Notes: generated by a model not told the origin, from the sequence alone. Positions 1-6,057 are shown, counted from the first letter of the stretch. The stretch: 13,970 nt of DNA from Desulfobulbaceae bacterium (GCA_024763115.1 JANTGB010000023.1:1-13970), one strand, 5' to 3'. A program made the numbers and translations.

Positions 1-86
1 CGGGAGACTCCAGGTAAGCGACCAGCGGGAGACTCCAGGTAAGCGACCAGCGGGAGACTCCAGGTAAGCGACCAGCGGGAGACTCC
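1..86. repeat. 25-bp perfect tandem repeat (at least 3.4 units)
   Basis: Three identical 25-bp units (1-25, 26-50, 51-75) and an 11-bp partial unit (76-86) run head to tail without spacers and continue off the left edge. The unit contains GGTAAGCGACC and GGGAGACTCC. The same two blocks occur once, in the same order, inside family A elements at 1171-1195 and 5376-5400, so the array looks like a local amplification of an internal element segment. Sequence identity between units suggests the expansion is recent or still variable. Confidence 0.95.
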
Positions 87-182
87 GTTAGATTTTCATG
101 ATCAGGCCGACTCACATAGCATTAGTATGCAGCGCCGGCATGATCGAACAACATCTAAAATACATCCCGCATCTTTGCTTAG

Positions 183-359
183 GGTTCACTCAAAAATAAA
201 TTAGTAGAGATAAGGTGTAATATGGACATTTAGAGAAGTGATCTAATTGCATGCAACCGCAGGCGTAGCAGGGCTACGACTCTGGATTACATAATTGCAG
301 ATCGCTTTTCTAAATGTTCAGATTGCGCCTTAGAATGCGAAGTTATTTTTGGGTGAGCC
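183..359. mobile_element. Family C palindromic MITE, 177 bp
   Basis: Inverted ends GGTTCACTCAAAAATAA (183-199) and the complement of GGCTCACCCAAAAATAA (343-359) match at 15 of 17 positions. The direct repeat CTTAG flanks them (178-182 and 360-364), consistent with a 5-bp target duplication. The interior is also largely self-complementary: GACATTTAGAGAAGTGATCT near 227-246 pairs with the segment around 300-320, and CGTAG/CTACG pair near the centre, so the transcript would fold into one long hairpin. It has no ORF and sits inside family A element A1. I could not assign a transposase family to these ends. Confidence 0.75.
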
Positions 360-474
360 CTTAGCTAACAGTTAGAGGTCGATGGTAGCGTAAGTTTTTC
401 GCTCCCACCTGAACAGTTACAGGTTTTTTTGATAAATAAATTTCCGGCCATGGTCGGTTCTGGAGGATAGAAAA

Positions 475-1107
475 ATGATTCAGGTTGATATTGTTGCCTC
501 AGGGCGAAATAAATTCGGCAAAGGGGCTGCTCGGCAGCTACGGCGCACAGGGCTCGCACCAGCCATTTTGTATGGGCCTGATATTGAGCCCATGCCTTTA
601 CAGATTAATGTGAAGGATGTCACCAAAACTTTAGTTGATCTCCATCGTCAGCATGCGGTCATCAATCTCAAGATTGAGAATAATGACAGGACAGACAGGT
701 ATGTGATGCTTAAGGAAGTTCAGGTTGACCCAGTCCATGACACCTTGAAACATATTGATTTTTATGAAATTTCTCTTGATAAACCTATTGTTCTGAAAAT
801 TCCGCTTAAATTTGTCGGTAAGGCTATAGGTCTTGAGCTTGGCGGTGACATGATAGTCAGCCAGGGCGAAGTAGCCCTGCAGGGATTACCCCTTGATATA
901 CCCAGCTTTCTTGAGGTTGATGTAACCGATCTTGCCATTAACGACAGATTGACCTGTAAAGATCTCGTTATTCCCGATAATATTACCCTGCTTGAGAATG
1001 AAAACAGGTTATGCGTCACTATTTTTGCCGGTATTGTTATTGAAGAAGAGGCTCCTGAAGAGGAAGAGGAAGGGCAGGAGGAGGCTGCTGAACCTGCAGA
1101 GGCATAA
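475..1107 (+). CDS. rplY: 50S ribosomal protein L25 (general stress protein CTC type)
   Basis: This 210-residue protein is the long, two-domain form of L25, which binds 5S rRNA in the large ribosomal subunit. Residues 1-95 form the L25 domain, with the conserved EVQVDPVHDTLKHIDFYEI stretch at 81-99. Residues about 100-188 form the TL5/CTC beta domain. A strongly acidic, Ala/Glu-rich tail (189-210) ends the protein, as is usual in this family. The ATG at 475 is preceded by a strong GGAGG at 462-466 with 8-nt spacing. The gene usually follows prs and precedes pth; pth is present downstream. The TAA stop lies within the first bases of the following mobile element, so the exact C-terminus appears set by the insertion. 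The family assignment is secure; loss of a few original C-terminal residues is an inference. Confidence 0.96.
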   Translation: MIQVDIVASGRNKFGKGAARQLRRTGLAPAILYGPDIEPMPLQINVKDVTKTLVDLHRQHAVINLKIENNDRTDRYVMLKEVQVDPVHDTLKHIDFYEISLDKPIVLKIPLKFVGKAIGLELGGDMIVSQGEVALQGLPLDIPSFLEVDVTDLAINDRLTCKDLVIPDNITLLENENRLCVTIFAGIVIEEEAPEEEEEGQEEAAEPAEA

Positions 1108-1285
1108 CTACTCACGGGATAAGCGCCTGACTTCGCTGATCACCGTAATTGTAAGTGTTTACAGGGGGCAGGTAAGCGACCGACGGAAGACTCCGGGATA
1201 TTTTCGTAATCAGGTCGGCGCAGCGTATTAGTCATTCGTAAACTGGGGTGATGGCGGAAATATGCGGTGCCCGGTGAACAGTTAC
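1104..1285. mobile_element. Family A MITE A2, abutting rplY
   Basis: The left end ATAACTACTCACGGG (1104) aligns with the start of A5 (5290, GTAACTACTCATGGG) and the match continues through TAAGYGCCT, about 21 of 25 positions. The right end is CCCGGTGAACAGTTAC at 1270-1285. The right 90 bases are an inverted, clearly homologous copy of A8 (13877 onward), including the core ACTAATACGCTGCGCCGACC. An internal GGTAAGCG...GACTCCG module lies at 1171-1195. No target duplication is seen (GCAGAGGC left, ATTTTTTG right), so this copy is either old or rearranged. Its first bases form the rplY stop codon. Confidence 0.8.
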
Positions 1286-1301
1286 ATTTTTTGTTGACAA
1301 T

Positions 1302-1343
1302 AAAACCGTTAAGGGTATTTCCTTTAGCGGTTTTGTTGTTTAA
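1302..1343 (+). terminator. Probable intrinsic terminator of rplY
   Basis: The arms AAAACCGTTAAGG (1302-1314) and CCTTTAGCGGTTTT (1321-1334) form a hairpin with one bulge and a short loop. The run TTTTGTTGTTT follows on the plus strand. An A-rich run precedes it, so it could also work on the other strand. It lies between elements A2 and A3, whose facing ends (1266-1285 and 1348-1367) are themselves complementary at 18 of 20 positions, extending the palindrome to about 100 bp. I infer that this is the original rplY terminator now bracketed by insertions. Confidence 0.55.
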
Positions 1344-1347
1344 AAAG

Positions 1348-1604
1348 GTAACTGCTCACCGGGCGCCTACTCCGGAGTCTCGCCCGCTTACTTATCTGCA
1401 CCCTGCAAGCAGTAACAATCATAGTGGTTTAGTAACCGTTCACCAGGGAATAAATCTTTGCCCATTTGTGCCTGCGCAGCATTCTGGTGCTATTCAAGCA
1501 GGCAGGTAAGCGAGGAACGAGACTCCGAAATGGGCAAAGATGAGGTGCTGGTGAACGCTTACGTGGTTTATGTAAATTAACCGCTACGTCCCGTGAATAG
1601 TTAC
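1348..1604. mobile_element. Family A MITE A3, host of nested element B1
   Basis: Inverted ends are GTAACTGCTCACCGGGCGCC (1348-1367) and the complement of GTAACTATTCACGGGACG (ending 1604). A reverse-oriented CGGAGTCTC...GCTTAC module is at 1373-1391. Element B1 with its own target duplication interrupts it at 1432-1562; without B1 and one duplication A3 is about 118 bp. Its flanks (TTAAAAAG and AAAAGTTC) are not a duplication. It ends 30 bp before the pth start codon, so it borders the pth ribosome binding region. No gene is supported here. Confidence 0.78.
1432..1562. mobile_element. Family B MITE B1, 131 bp, perfect 8-bp target duplication
   Basis: Ends are GTAACCGTTCACCAG (1432-1446) and CTGGTGAACGCTTAC (1548-1562), inverted repeats with one mismatch. 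Directly inside, ATCTTTGCCCATTT pairs perfectly with AAATGGGCAAAGAT, giving a long hairpin. The 8-bp sequence GTGGTTTA flanks the element exactly on both sides (1424-1431 and 1563-1570). The interior carries a GGTAAGCG...GACTCCG module (1505-1527) that is absent from the other copy, B2. GTAA ends and an 8-bp duplication fit mobilisation by an IS66-type transposase; none is encoded in this window. Confidence 0.92.
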
Positions 1605-1633
1605 AAAAGTTCAGCAGTAGAGAGGTGAATAAA

Positions 1634-2200
1634 ATGTTTTTAATTGCCGGACTTGGAAATCCAGGGGCAAAATACAGCATGACCCGTCACAATATCGGCT
1701 TTATGTTTCTTGATTATCTGGCTGCTGAGAACGATTTTACCTTCAGTGAATCAAAATGGCAGGCAAAAGCTGCATTAAGTAGTTTGAAACAGCATAGAAT
1801 TTTATTTTTAAAGCCGGAAACCTTTATGAACTTGAGCGGAATGGCTGTTGTCAGGGCTGCATCATATTATAAAATTCCCCCTGAGCGAATTATTGTTATT
1901 CATGATGATCTGGATCTTGAGGTCGGCCGGATTAAGGTCGCTTTTAATCGTGGAGCTGGAGGCCATAAGGGAATTCTGTCCATCAGCCGCCAGCTTGGGA
2001 CAAAAAAATTTTCCAGGGTCAAAATCGGCATTGGCCGTCCCCGGACAAATATACCCGTGGAAAAGTATGTGCTGTCTAAGTTCAGCAGGGAAGAAAAAAA
2101 TTTTTTAGCTGATCAGGCTGAGTTAACCGTCTTGTCCCTGAGTATAATTGTAAGTCGGGGAGTCTCTGCGGCAATGAATGAGATCAATGCCGTCCGTTGA
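1634..2200 (+). CDS. pth: Peptidyl-tRNA hydrolase
   Basis: The enzyme cleaves the ester bond of peptidyl-tRNAs that drop off ribosomes, recycling tRNA. The 188-residue protein is of normal length. It starts with the family signature GLGNPGAKY (6-14), followed by RHNIGF with the catalytic His19. The substrate Asn lies in NLSG (66-69), and the acidic helper Asp91 in HDDLDL (90-95). The usual GGHNG loop reads GGHKG here. The ATG at 1634 is preferred over an in-frame GTG at 1625, because the GTG overlaps the likely ribosome binding site (AGAGAGG, 1619-1625) and family members begin at this point. It follows rplY but is separated from it by inserted elements and a probable terminator, so it may depend on its own promoter, which I could not identify. 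Confidence 0.96.
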   Translation: MFLIAGLGNPGAKYSMTRHNIGFMFLDYLAAENDFTFSESKWQAKAALSSLKQHRILFLKPETFMNLSGMAVVRAASYYKIPPERIIVIHDDLDLEVGRIKVAFNRGAGGHKGILSISRQLGTKKFSRVKIGIGRPRTNIPVEKYVLSKFSREEKNFLADQAELTVLSLSIIVSRGVSAAMNEINAVR

Positions 2201-2410
2201 TCCGCCCGGCGCATTGATATTGTTTCGATTGCTTTAATGAAATTTTGTGTTAATATATCTATCACCTTTGCCGGTAAAATTTTTCAGAACGGCATAAGTG
2301 CCTTGCCGGTTATATAACTACCTTATTTCAAAACTTATTTTTCAGTTTCTTGTTTTTTGTTACATCTTTTCAGGAGTAAGGCACTAAAGTTTTTGTCATT
2401 CCGCTTAATG

Positions 2411-2429
2411 ATGTCCTTAAGGCGGACAT
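2411..2429 (+). promoter_or_regulatory. Leader hairpin upstream of carD
   Basis: ATGTCC (2411-2416) pairs with GGACAT (2424-2429) around a 7-nt loop. A competing pairing CCGC/GCGG (2401 and 2421 region) is possible. The hairpin ends about 10 bp before the G-rich ribosome binding site AAGGGGGG of carD. A second short stem, GGCA-TAAG-TGCC, lies near 2292-2303. The pth-carD gap (252 bp) is otherwise AT-rich with no recognised gene, and I saw no convincing promoter in it. Any regulatory role is inferred from position alone. Confidence 0.35.
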
Positions 2430-2452
2430 GATAAACAGTAAGGGGGGATGAA

Positions 2453-2932
2453 GTGTTTAATATAGGTGATATGGCTGTATATCCGGCTCATGGCGTTGGA
2501 GTGATCAAGGATATAGAAACTCGGAAAATAGGTAATGTTGAACAATCGTTTTATGTAATGAAAATTGCCGACTCCAGTATGGTCATCATGATTCCTACCA
2601 ATAACAGCGACACAGTTGGATTGCGGGCTATCATCCCGAATTCCGATGTCCATAAAGTTTTTGAAATCTTAAAAGAACGTGATATTAAACTTGAAAGCCA
2701 ACCCTGGAATCAACGTTATCGTCAATATATGGAAAAAATAAAAACCGGTTCGGTATTTGAAATTGCCGGCGTCCTTCGAGATTTATATCTGCTTAGTGAA
2801 GACAAGGATCTTTCCTTTGGTGAGAGAAAAATGATGGATACGGCAAAAAGCCTGTTGACCAAGGAGTTATCTCTTGCCAATGAAACAGGGGAAGAGCAGG
2901 TTGAAAAGAATATAGAGGCTATTTTTGCCTGA
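2453..2932 (+). CDS. carD: CarD/CdnL-family RNA polymerase-binding regulator
   Basis: CarD-family proteins bind the RNA polymerase beta subunit and stabilise the open promoter complex, especially at rRNA promoters. Residues 1-65 form the N-terminal RNAP-interaction domain, with the typical VYPAHGVGVI start (9-18). The C-terminal helical DNA-binding part contains PWNQRYRQYMEKIKTGS (84-100), whose Trp85 is the conserved minor-groove residue. The 159-residue length is normal for the short, stand-alone form. The start is GTG at 2453 behind a run AAGGGGGG; an ATG at 2448 is out of frame and closes at once. Its position between pth and rluD in an otherwise translation-related block fits a general growth regulator rather than a pathway-specific one. 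Confidence 0.9.
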   Translation: MFNIGDMAVYPAHGVGVIKDIETRKIGNVEQSFYVMKIADSSMVIMIPTNNSDTVGLRAIIPNSDVHKVFEILKERDIKLESQPWNQRYRQYMEKIKTGSVFEIAGVLRDLYLLSEDKDLSFGERKMMDTAKSLLTKELSLANETGEEQVEKNIEAIFA

Positions 2933-2947
2933 ATTTTGCCGAAAAAA

Positions 2948-2980
2948 CGCAGAAACATGCAATAATCCGCATGCTCTGCG
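2948..2980. other. Hairpin after carD
   Basis: CGCAG (2948-2952) pairs with CTGCG (2976-2980), and CATGC (2956-2960) with GCATG (2969-2973), 16 bases after the carD stop. A-runs lie on both sides of the plus strand, so a U-tract follows the stem only in minus-strand RNA. No minus-strand gene is seen nearby. On the plus strand it could be a 3' end stabiliser or a Rho-associated hairpin rather than a classic intrinsic terminator. The rest of the 196-bp carD-rluD gap shows nothing definite. Confidence 0.4.
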
Positions 2981-3128
2981 GGAAAAAACCTGTTTTATGG
3001 TCACTGCCTGACTCCACCTTAAATTTTCAAACCAGCCATTGCCGACGAAACTTTCAGCCATCCGGCCGTCACCCGTTACTCCAGTCGTGAATTTTTTATT
3101 GTTCAATTATTTATTTCATTAATAATAT

Positions 3129-4076
3129 ATGCAGAACGGGCTAAATCATTGTTTTGTGGCCAAGGCCGTAAATGTCGGCCAGAGACTGGATGTTTTTGTT
3201 GCGCATAATTTGCAACTTAGTGCCATCTCGCGTACCACTATTAAAAATCTCATTAATTCCGGCAGAATACAGGTTAATAACCAGCAGAAAAAGGCAAGTT
3301 ATCATCTAGCTGCTGATGATATTGTCAACGTTTCGCTGCTTCCTGCAGTATCTTCAAAACTGACAGCGGAAAAAGTTTTTTTCAAGCCTCTTTTTGAGGA
3401 TGATGATCTTATTGTCCTGTCAAAGCCTCCCGGTCTGGTGGTGCATCCGGCCTGTGGCCACAGCAGTGGCACTTTAGTTCATGGTTTGCTTCATCATTGC
3501 CGTAATCTTTCCGGCATTGGCGGAAAACTGCGACCGGGTATCGTCCATCGCCTGGATAAGGATACTTCGGGAGTAATGATTGCGGCCAAAAATGATCAGG
3601 CTCACCAATCATTGTCCGGACAATTCAAGGAAAGGGAGATAAAGAAAATTTATCTGGCTCTGCTGGCCGGCAGCCCTCCTGCGGTTGACGGCACAGTGGA
3701 TCTGCCCATTGGCCGTCATCCGGTGAGCAGAAAAAAAATGGCTGTGCGCCGAAAAGATGGCAGAGAAGCTGTAACTCATTGGCATATTGTAGAATCTTTG
3801 CCTTTTTTTACTTTGGTCAAACTGAAACTTGATACTGGTCGTACTCACCAGATCAGGGTTCACATGGCGGCTTTAGGTTGTCCGGTTGCCGGTGATTCAG
3901 TATATGGCGGCAAACAGGTGAATGGCCCGGACATTAAACGCCAATGTCTTCATGCCCGACAGCTGAGCTTCAATCATCCCCGCAGCGGGAAACGACTGCG
4001 CATTGTGGCCCCGCTTTGGCAGGATATTGCTTTATTGATAAAAAATTCAGGCGGCAAGGCTGATGACTTTTCCTGA
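3129..4076 (+). CDS. rluD: RluD-type 23S rRNA pseudouridine synthase
   Basis: This enzyme converts uridines to pseudouridine in 23S rRNA. The 315-residue protein has an N-terminal S4 RNA-binding domain (about 18-70). A RluA/RluD catalytic domain follows, with the motif HRLDKDTSG at 140-148 and catalytic Asp143. The later motifs TGRTHQIRVHM and GDSVYGG are present and complete. Family members of this layout modify positions 1911/1915/1917 in E. coli; the exact target here is inferred, and RluA/RluC-like specificity cannot be excluded. The ATG at 3129 has no clear ribosome binding site and sits in an AT-rich stretch, so the true start could be slightly downstream. Its 3' end overlaps coaE by 14 bp, indicating co-transcription and likely translational coupling. 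Confidence 0.88.
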   Translation: MQNGLNHCFVAKAVNVGQRLDVFVAHNLQLSAISRTTIKNLINSGRIQVNNQQKKASYHLAADDIVNVSLLPAVSSKLTAEKVFFKPLFEDDDLIVLSKPPGLVVHPACGHSSGTLVHGLLHHCRNLSGIGGKLRPGIVHRLDKDTSGVMIAAKNDQAHQSLSGQFKEREIKKIYLALLAGSPPAVDGTVDLPIGRHPVSRKKMAVRRKDGREAVTHWHIVESLPFFTLVKLKLDTGRTHQIRVHMAALGCPVAGDSVYGGKQVNGPDIKRQCLHARQLSFNHPRSGKRLRIVAPLWQDIALLIKNSGGKADDFS

Positions 4077-4689
4077 CAAGGCAAAGGTTGTCGGCCTGAC
4101 GGGAGCTATATGCTCAGGGAAAAGTTCAGTGGCTTCATTCTGGCAGGAAAATTTTTCCGTCTGCTGGATCAGCGCCGATCTAGTTGCGCGCAAACTGCTT
4201 GAACCAGGACAGTTGGGGTGGCGTAAAGTCAAGGAATTAGCCGCTGATTTTATTCTTGTGGATCAGCAGGTCGACAGAAGTGCTTTGCGTCGGGCGCTAT
4301 TTACCGACAAGGAACTGCGCCATAACTTAAACCAGGCGCTCCATCCTTTAATCAAGGAAAATATCCGGCGACAGGTTGCCTGTTCTGCGGCACAAAATGA
4401 TGGTTCCTGCTCCTTTCTCATCGAAGTCCCACTGCTGTATGAGGCCGGCTGGGAAAAAGAGTTTGCTGAGGTTATCGTTGTTTATGTTGATAACCGCCGG
4501 CTTTGTCGGCGTATAGTTTGCCGCGATAAAATCAGAAAAATAGAGGCGGAAAGAACTCTGTCGTGTCAATGGCCTTTGTTTGATAAAGCAATGATGGCTG
4601 ACCATGTAATTGACAATAATTTTTGCTGGCCGATAACTATTCTGCAACTGTTTCATTTAGGACGGTTATTATGGACAAAAAAAACTTGA
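4063..4689 (+). CDS. coaE: Dephospho-CoA kinase
   Basis: CoaE catalyses the last step of coenzyme A synthesis, phosphorylating the 3'-OH of dephospho-CoA with ATP. The 208-residue length matches the family. The P-loop GAICSGKS lies at 14-21, within GLTGAICSGKS; most family members read GGIGSGKS, so Ala15 and Cys17 are variants. ISADLVARKLLEPG (36-49) is the conserved acidic motif after strand 2, and VPLLYEAGWE (120s) is the lid-region signature. The ATG at 4063 lies inside the rluD coding end, with only a weak AAGG upstream, which suggests coupling to rluD. After coaE there is a 1.37 kb gap to rho, although the two are often close neighbours in related genomes. Confidence 0.93.
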   Translation: MTFPDKAKVVGLTGAICSGKSSVASFWQENFSVCWISADLVARKLLEPGQLGWRKVKELAADFILVDQQVDRSALRRALFTDKELRHNLNQALHPLIKENIRRQVACSAAQNDGSCSFLIEVPLLYEAGWEKEFAEVIVVYVDNRRLCRRIVCRDKIRKIEAERTLSCQWPLFDKAMMADHVIDNNFCWPITILQLFHLGRLLWTKKT

Positions 4690-4714
4690 CAGCTTCATGT
4701 ATAAAACCTAAAGT
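4686..4714 (+). promoter_or_regulatory. Candidate sigma-70 promoter at the end of coaE
   Basis: A perfect -35 TTGACA (4686-4691) is followed after 17 bp by TAAAGT (4709-4714), which matches 4 of 6 bases of the -10 consensus. It points toward rho, 1.35 kb away and beyond three mobile elements, so it may instead drive a short non-coding transcript. This is a pattern match only. Confidence 0.35.
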
Positions 4715-4835
4715 AAGAAATCTTTTATTCATGCTTATTTCAAAACAAGGCGCCTTGAAAAATCAGCTATTTTGTTCATGTTCAAGGAACAGCGAAAATA
4801 AAAAACTCAGCATATTGAGCGAATGTAAGTATTTT

Positions 4836-5020
4836 GTAACTGTTCAGCTGCACTTCATCTGCACACGACAAGTCAATCTTACATAGACATAGCATTAGTA
4901 TGCTGCGCCGGCCTTATCACGCACAGCTAAAGCACACGGAGTCTCACTTCGTTCGCTTACCTCTGAACAGTTACAGGTCTGTGGTTGAGGAAATTTTTTG
5001 CCCCCTACCTGAATAGTTAC
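4836..5020. mobile_element. Family A MITE A4, 185 bp, perfect 8-bp target duplication
   Basis: Ends are GTAACTGTTCAG (4836-4847) and CTGAATAGTTAC (5009-5020), inverted with one mismatch. The 8 bp AGTATTTT occur exactly outside both ends (4828-4835 and 5021-5028). A second, internal right-end sequence TGAACAGTTAC lies at 4964-4974, so this copy looks like a shorter 139-bp element extended at its right, or a fusion of two. It carries the GCATTAGTATGCTGCGCCGG core and a reverse CGGAGTCTC...GCTTACC module at 4937-4961. It has no ORF of its own. Confidence 0.9.
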
Positions 5021-5042
5021 AGTATTTTTTGTTGCGATACGG

Positions 5043-5193
5043 GTAAGCGTTCACCAGCACCTCATCTTTGCCCATTTGAGCCTGCTTGAATAGCACCAGT
5101 ATGCTGCGCAGGCACAAATGAACAAATCTAAAGCACTGGTAAACGCTTAGAGACTTAAATATTGCAAAGATTTATTCCATGGTGAACGGTTAC
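5043..5193. mobile_element. Family B MITE B2, 151 bp, perfect 8-bp target duplication
   Basis: Ends are GTAAGCGTTCACCAG (5043) and GGTGAACGGTTAC (ending 5193). The 8 bp CGATACGG occur exactly on both sides (5035-5042 and 5194-5201). It is in the opposite orientation to B1. Relative to B1 it lacks the 22-nt GTAAGCG/GACTCC insert, and it has about 42 extra bases that include CTGGTAAACGCTTAG, a near copy of a family B end. The shared core is about 109 bp. It starts only 22 bp after A4. Confidence 0.92.
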
Positions 5194-5289
5194 CGATACG
5201 GAAATTAAGCAGATAAGCTTTGATTCAAAGAGTTGTTTTTTCAAGTTGGCCGGACGAGTTCCCCCGCCGTCAGAGTTCTAACATAAAAT

Positions 5290-5529
5290 GTAACTACTCA
5301 TGGGGTAAGTGCCTACCGAGTGCAAACCGGAGTATTTATAACTGCTTCGGAGTCTGCGCTTACCTGCAGGGTGCAGGTAAGCGACCTGCGGGAGATTCCG
5401 TTAAATTTTCATGATCAGACCGGCGCAGCATACCGGCACTTACAACACAGACTGATCGCGCCGGTAAGCACCCTTAAAAACAGGACATAAACTTCGACTC
5501 CGAATATGCTGTGCCATGTGAGCAGTTAC
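5290..5529. mobile_element. Family A MITE A5, 240 bp, perfect 8-bp target duplication
   Basis: Ends are GTAACTACTCATGG (5290) and GTGAGCAGTTAC (5518-5529). The 8 bp CATAAAAT occur exactly on both sides (5282-5289 and 5530-5537). It is the most complete family A copy. From left to right it holds a reverse GTCT...GCTTACC module (5348-5364), a forward GGTAAGCG...GATTCCG module (5376-5400), the GATCAGACCGGCGCAGCAT core, and a CCCTTAAAAACAGGACATAA block (5471-5490). The last block recurs in A6, in A7 and, degenerate, at 5616-5640. Confidence 0.93.
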
Positions 5530-5615
5530 CATAAAATTAATACTTAATCGGTTGTTTCCGATCGGCTTACAAAAACTCTATATTTTATACTAAACTGTCT
5601 GCTTGCAGGAAATCT

Positions 5616-5640
5616 CCCTTAAAAACAGAACGTAAACTCC
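5616..5640 (+). repeat. Degenerate copy of the family A CCCTTAAAAACAG block
   Basis: The 25 bases here match the block at 5471-5495 at about 20 positions, including CCCTTAAAAACAG and TAAACT. It lies outside the bounds of A5, defined by its duplication, and has no terminal sequences around it. It could be a worn fragment of an older insertion. Confidence 0.5.
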
Positions 5641-5767
5641 TTCTTTGGACAATATGTCGAACCACCATTGCCGGGTCGGCATTTTAACTCACTTCTTTTA
5701 TATATACGTTCATATATACATATCATTACAGCCATATCATATAATTAATTTTATATAAAAATCTGAA

Positions 5768-5796
5768 TTGGAAAACACATTTATTTAAGAAATAAT
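5768..5796 (+). promoter_or_regulatory. Candidate rho promoter
   Basis: TTGGAA (5768-5773, 4 of 6 to the -35 consensus) and AATAAT (5791-5796, 5 of 6 to the -10 consensus) are separated by 17 bp. The predicted start, near 5803, coincides with the abrupt switch from AT-rich DNA (5694-5800) to a GC-rich structured segment. A second candidate -10, TATAAT at 5928-5933, has only a weak -35. Both are pattern matches. Confidence 0.4.
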
Positions 5797-5800
5797 TTTA

Positions 5801-5990
5801 GCCGGGCAGGCAGGGGGCGCACCGCATACCAGCGGATGTTTTCCCGGCGCTTAACTCGGCAATAGTAAATTGCTATGGGTTGTCTCTCAAAAATAATTGT
5901 CGGTAACTATTGATAATTTTACCGGCGTATAATTCGCTTTCTGCGAAGCCGTAATCAGCCTACCTTTTTGGTAGTTATTTTATTTGATAA
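5801..5990 (+). promoter_or_regulatory. Structured 5' leader of rho
   Basis: Several stems follow one another on the plus strand: GCCGGG (5801-5806) with CCCGGC (5843-5848), enclosing CCGC/GCGG (5822-5835); GCAAT/ATTGC near 5860-5872; CGGTAA (5901) with TTACCG (5919-5924); TTCGC/GCGAA near 5933-5947; and CTACC-TTTTT-GGTAG (5960-5974) followed by TTATTTTATTT, which resembles a weak terminator. In other bacteria rho is autoregulated through premature termination in its leader. A similar role here is inferred from position and structure. It matches no riboswitch class I recognise. Confidence 0.4.
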
Positions 5991-6024
5991 AAGGGGGTTC
6001 TTAAACACCCTTGAGGAGAAAGAA

Positions 6025-6057
6025 ATGGAAAAAATCAGTAGGAACAAGGAGAGTTAA
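6025..6057 (+). CDS. 10-codon leader ORF of rho
   Basis: ATG at 6025 is preceded by a good ribosome binding site, GAGGAG (6013-6018). The ORF reads MEKISRNKES and ends with TAA at 6055-6057, five bases before the rho ATG. The likely rho ribosome binding site, AAGGAG (6047-6052), lies inside its last codons. Ribosomes translating the mini-ORF would therefore cover and then reach the rho start, an arrangement typical of translational coupling or leader-peptide control. E. coli rho also has a leader ORF (rhoL), but this peptide is shorter and I see no sequence resemblance. Expression is unproven. Confidence 0.45.
   Translation: MEKISRNKES

Larger units (their letters stand above)
1..420. mobile_element. 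Family A MITE A1 (left end outside window, interrupted)
   Basis: The right end is the family terminus TGAACAGTTAC at 410-420. The inner part around 76-150 (GATTTTCATGATCAGGCCG followed by a GCATTAGTATGC-type core) closely matches A5 at 5393-5460. The element is split by a second insertion at 183-359 and enlarged by the 25-bp tandem array at its left side. Its left end and any target duplication lie beyond the window. It occupies the whole region upstream of rplY apart from the last 54 bases, so any promoter close to rplY would have to lie within it or between 421 and 460. No coding region is credible here. Confidence 0.75.

Noticed and set aside
1..86. Direct repeats at the left edge as a CRISPR array
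   Set aside because: The 25-bp units are contiguous with no spacers, and the unit is found inside the mobile elements elsewhere.
1267..1509. Open frame across A2, A3 and B1
   Set aside because: It lies entirely within the repeats and terminator and changes with each insertion.
1625..1633. GTG at 1625 as the pth start
   Set aside because: The codon overlaps the AGAGAGG ribosome binding site, and the family N-terminus fits the ATG at 1634.
4623..4886. Open frame after coaE, including a version starting at about 4671
   Set aside because: It overlaps the coaE end, runs into element A4, and its translation shows no domain or compositional sign of a real protein.
5220..5414. Open frame spanning the gap into A5
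   Set aside because: Most of it is inside a MITE and it has no ribosome binding site.
1104..5529. GTAAC/GTTAC-bounded hairpins as integron attC sites
   Set aside because: Exact 8-bp duplications around four copies show transposition, there are no cassette genes between them, and the ends do not fit attC core boxes.
5801..5850. GC-rich rho leader segment as a known riboswitch
   Set aside because: I compared it mentally with cobalamin, c-di-GMP and SRP-like RNAs and found no conserved core; it is kept only as a structured leader.
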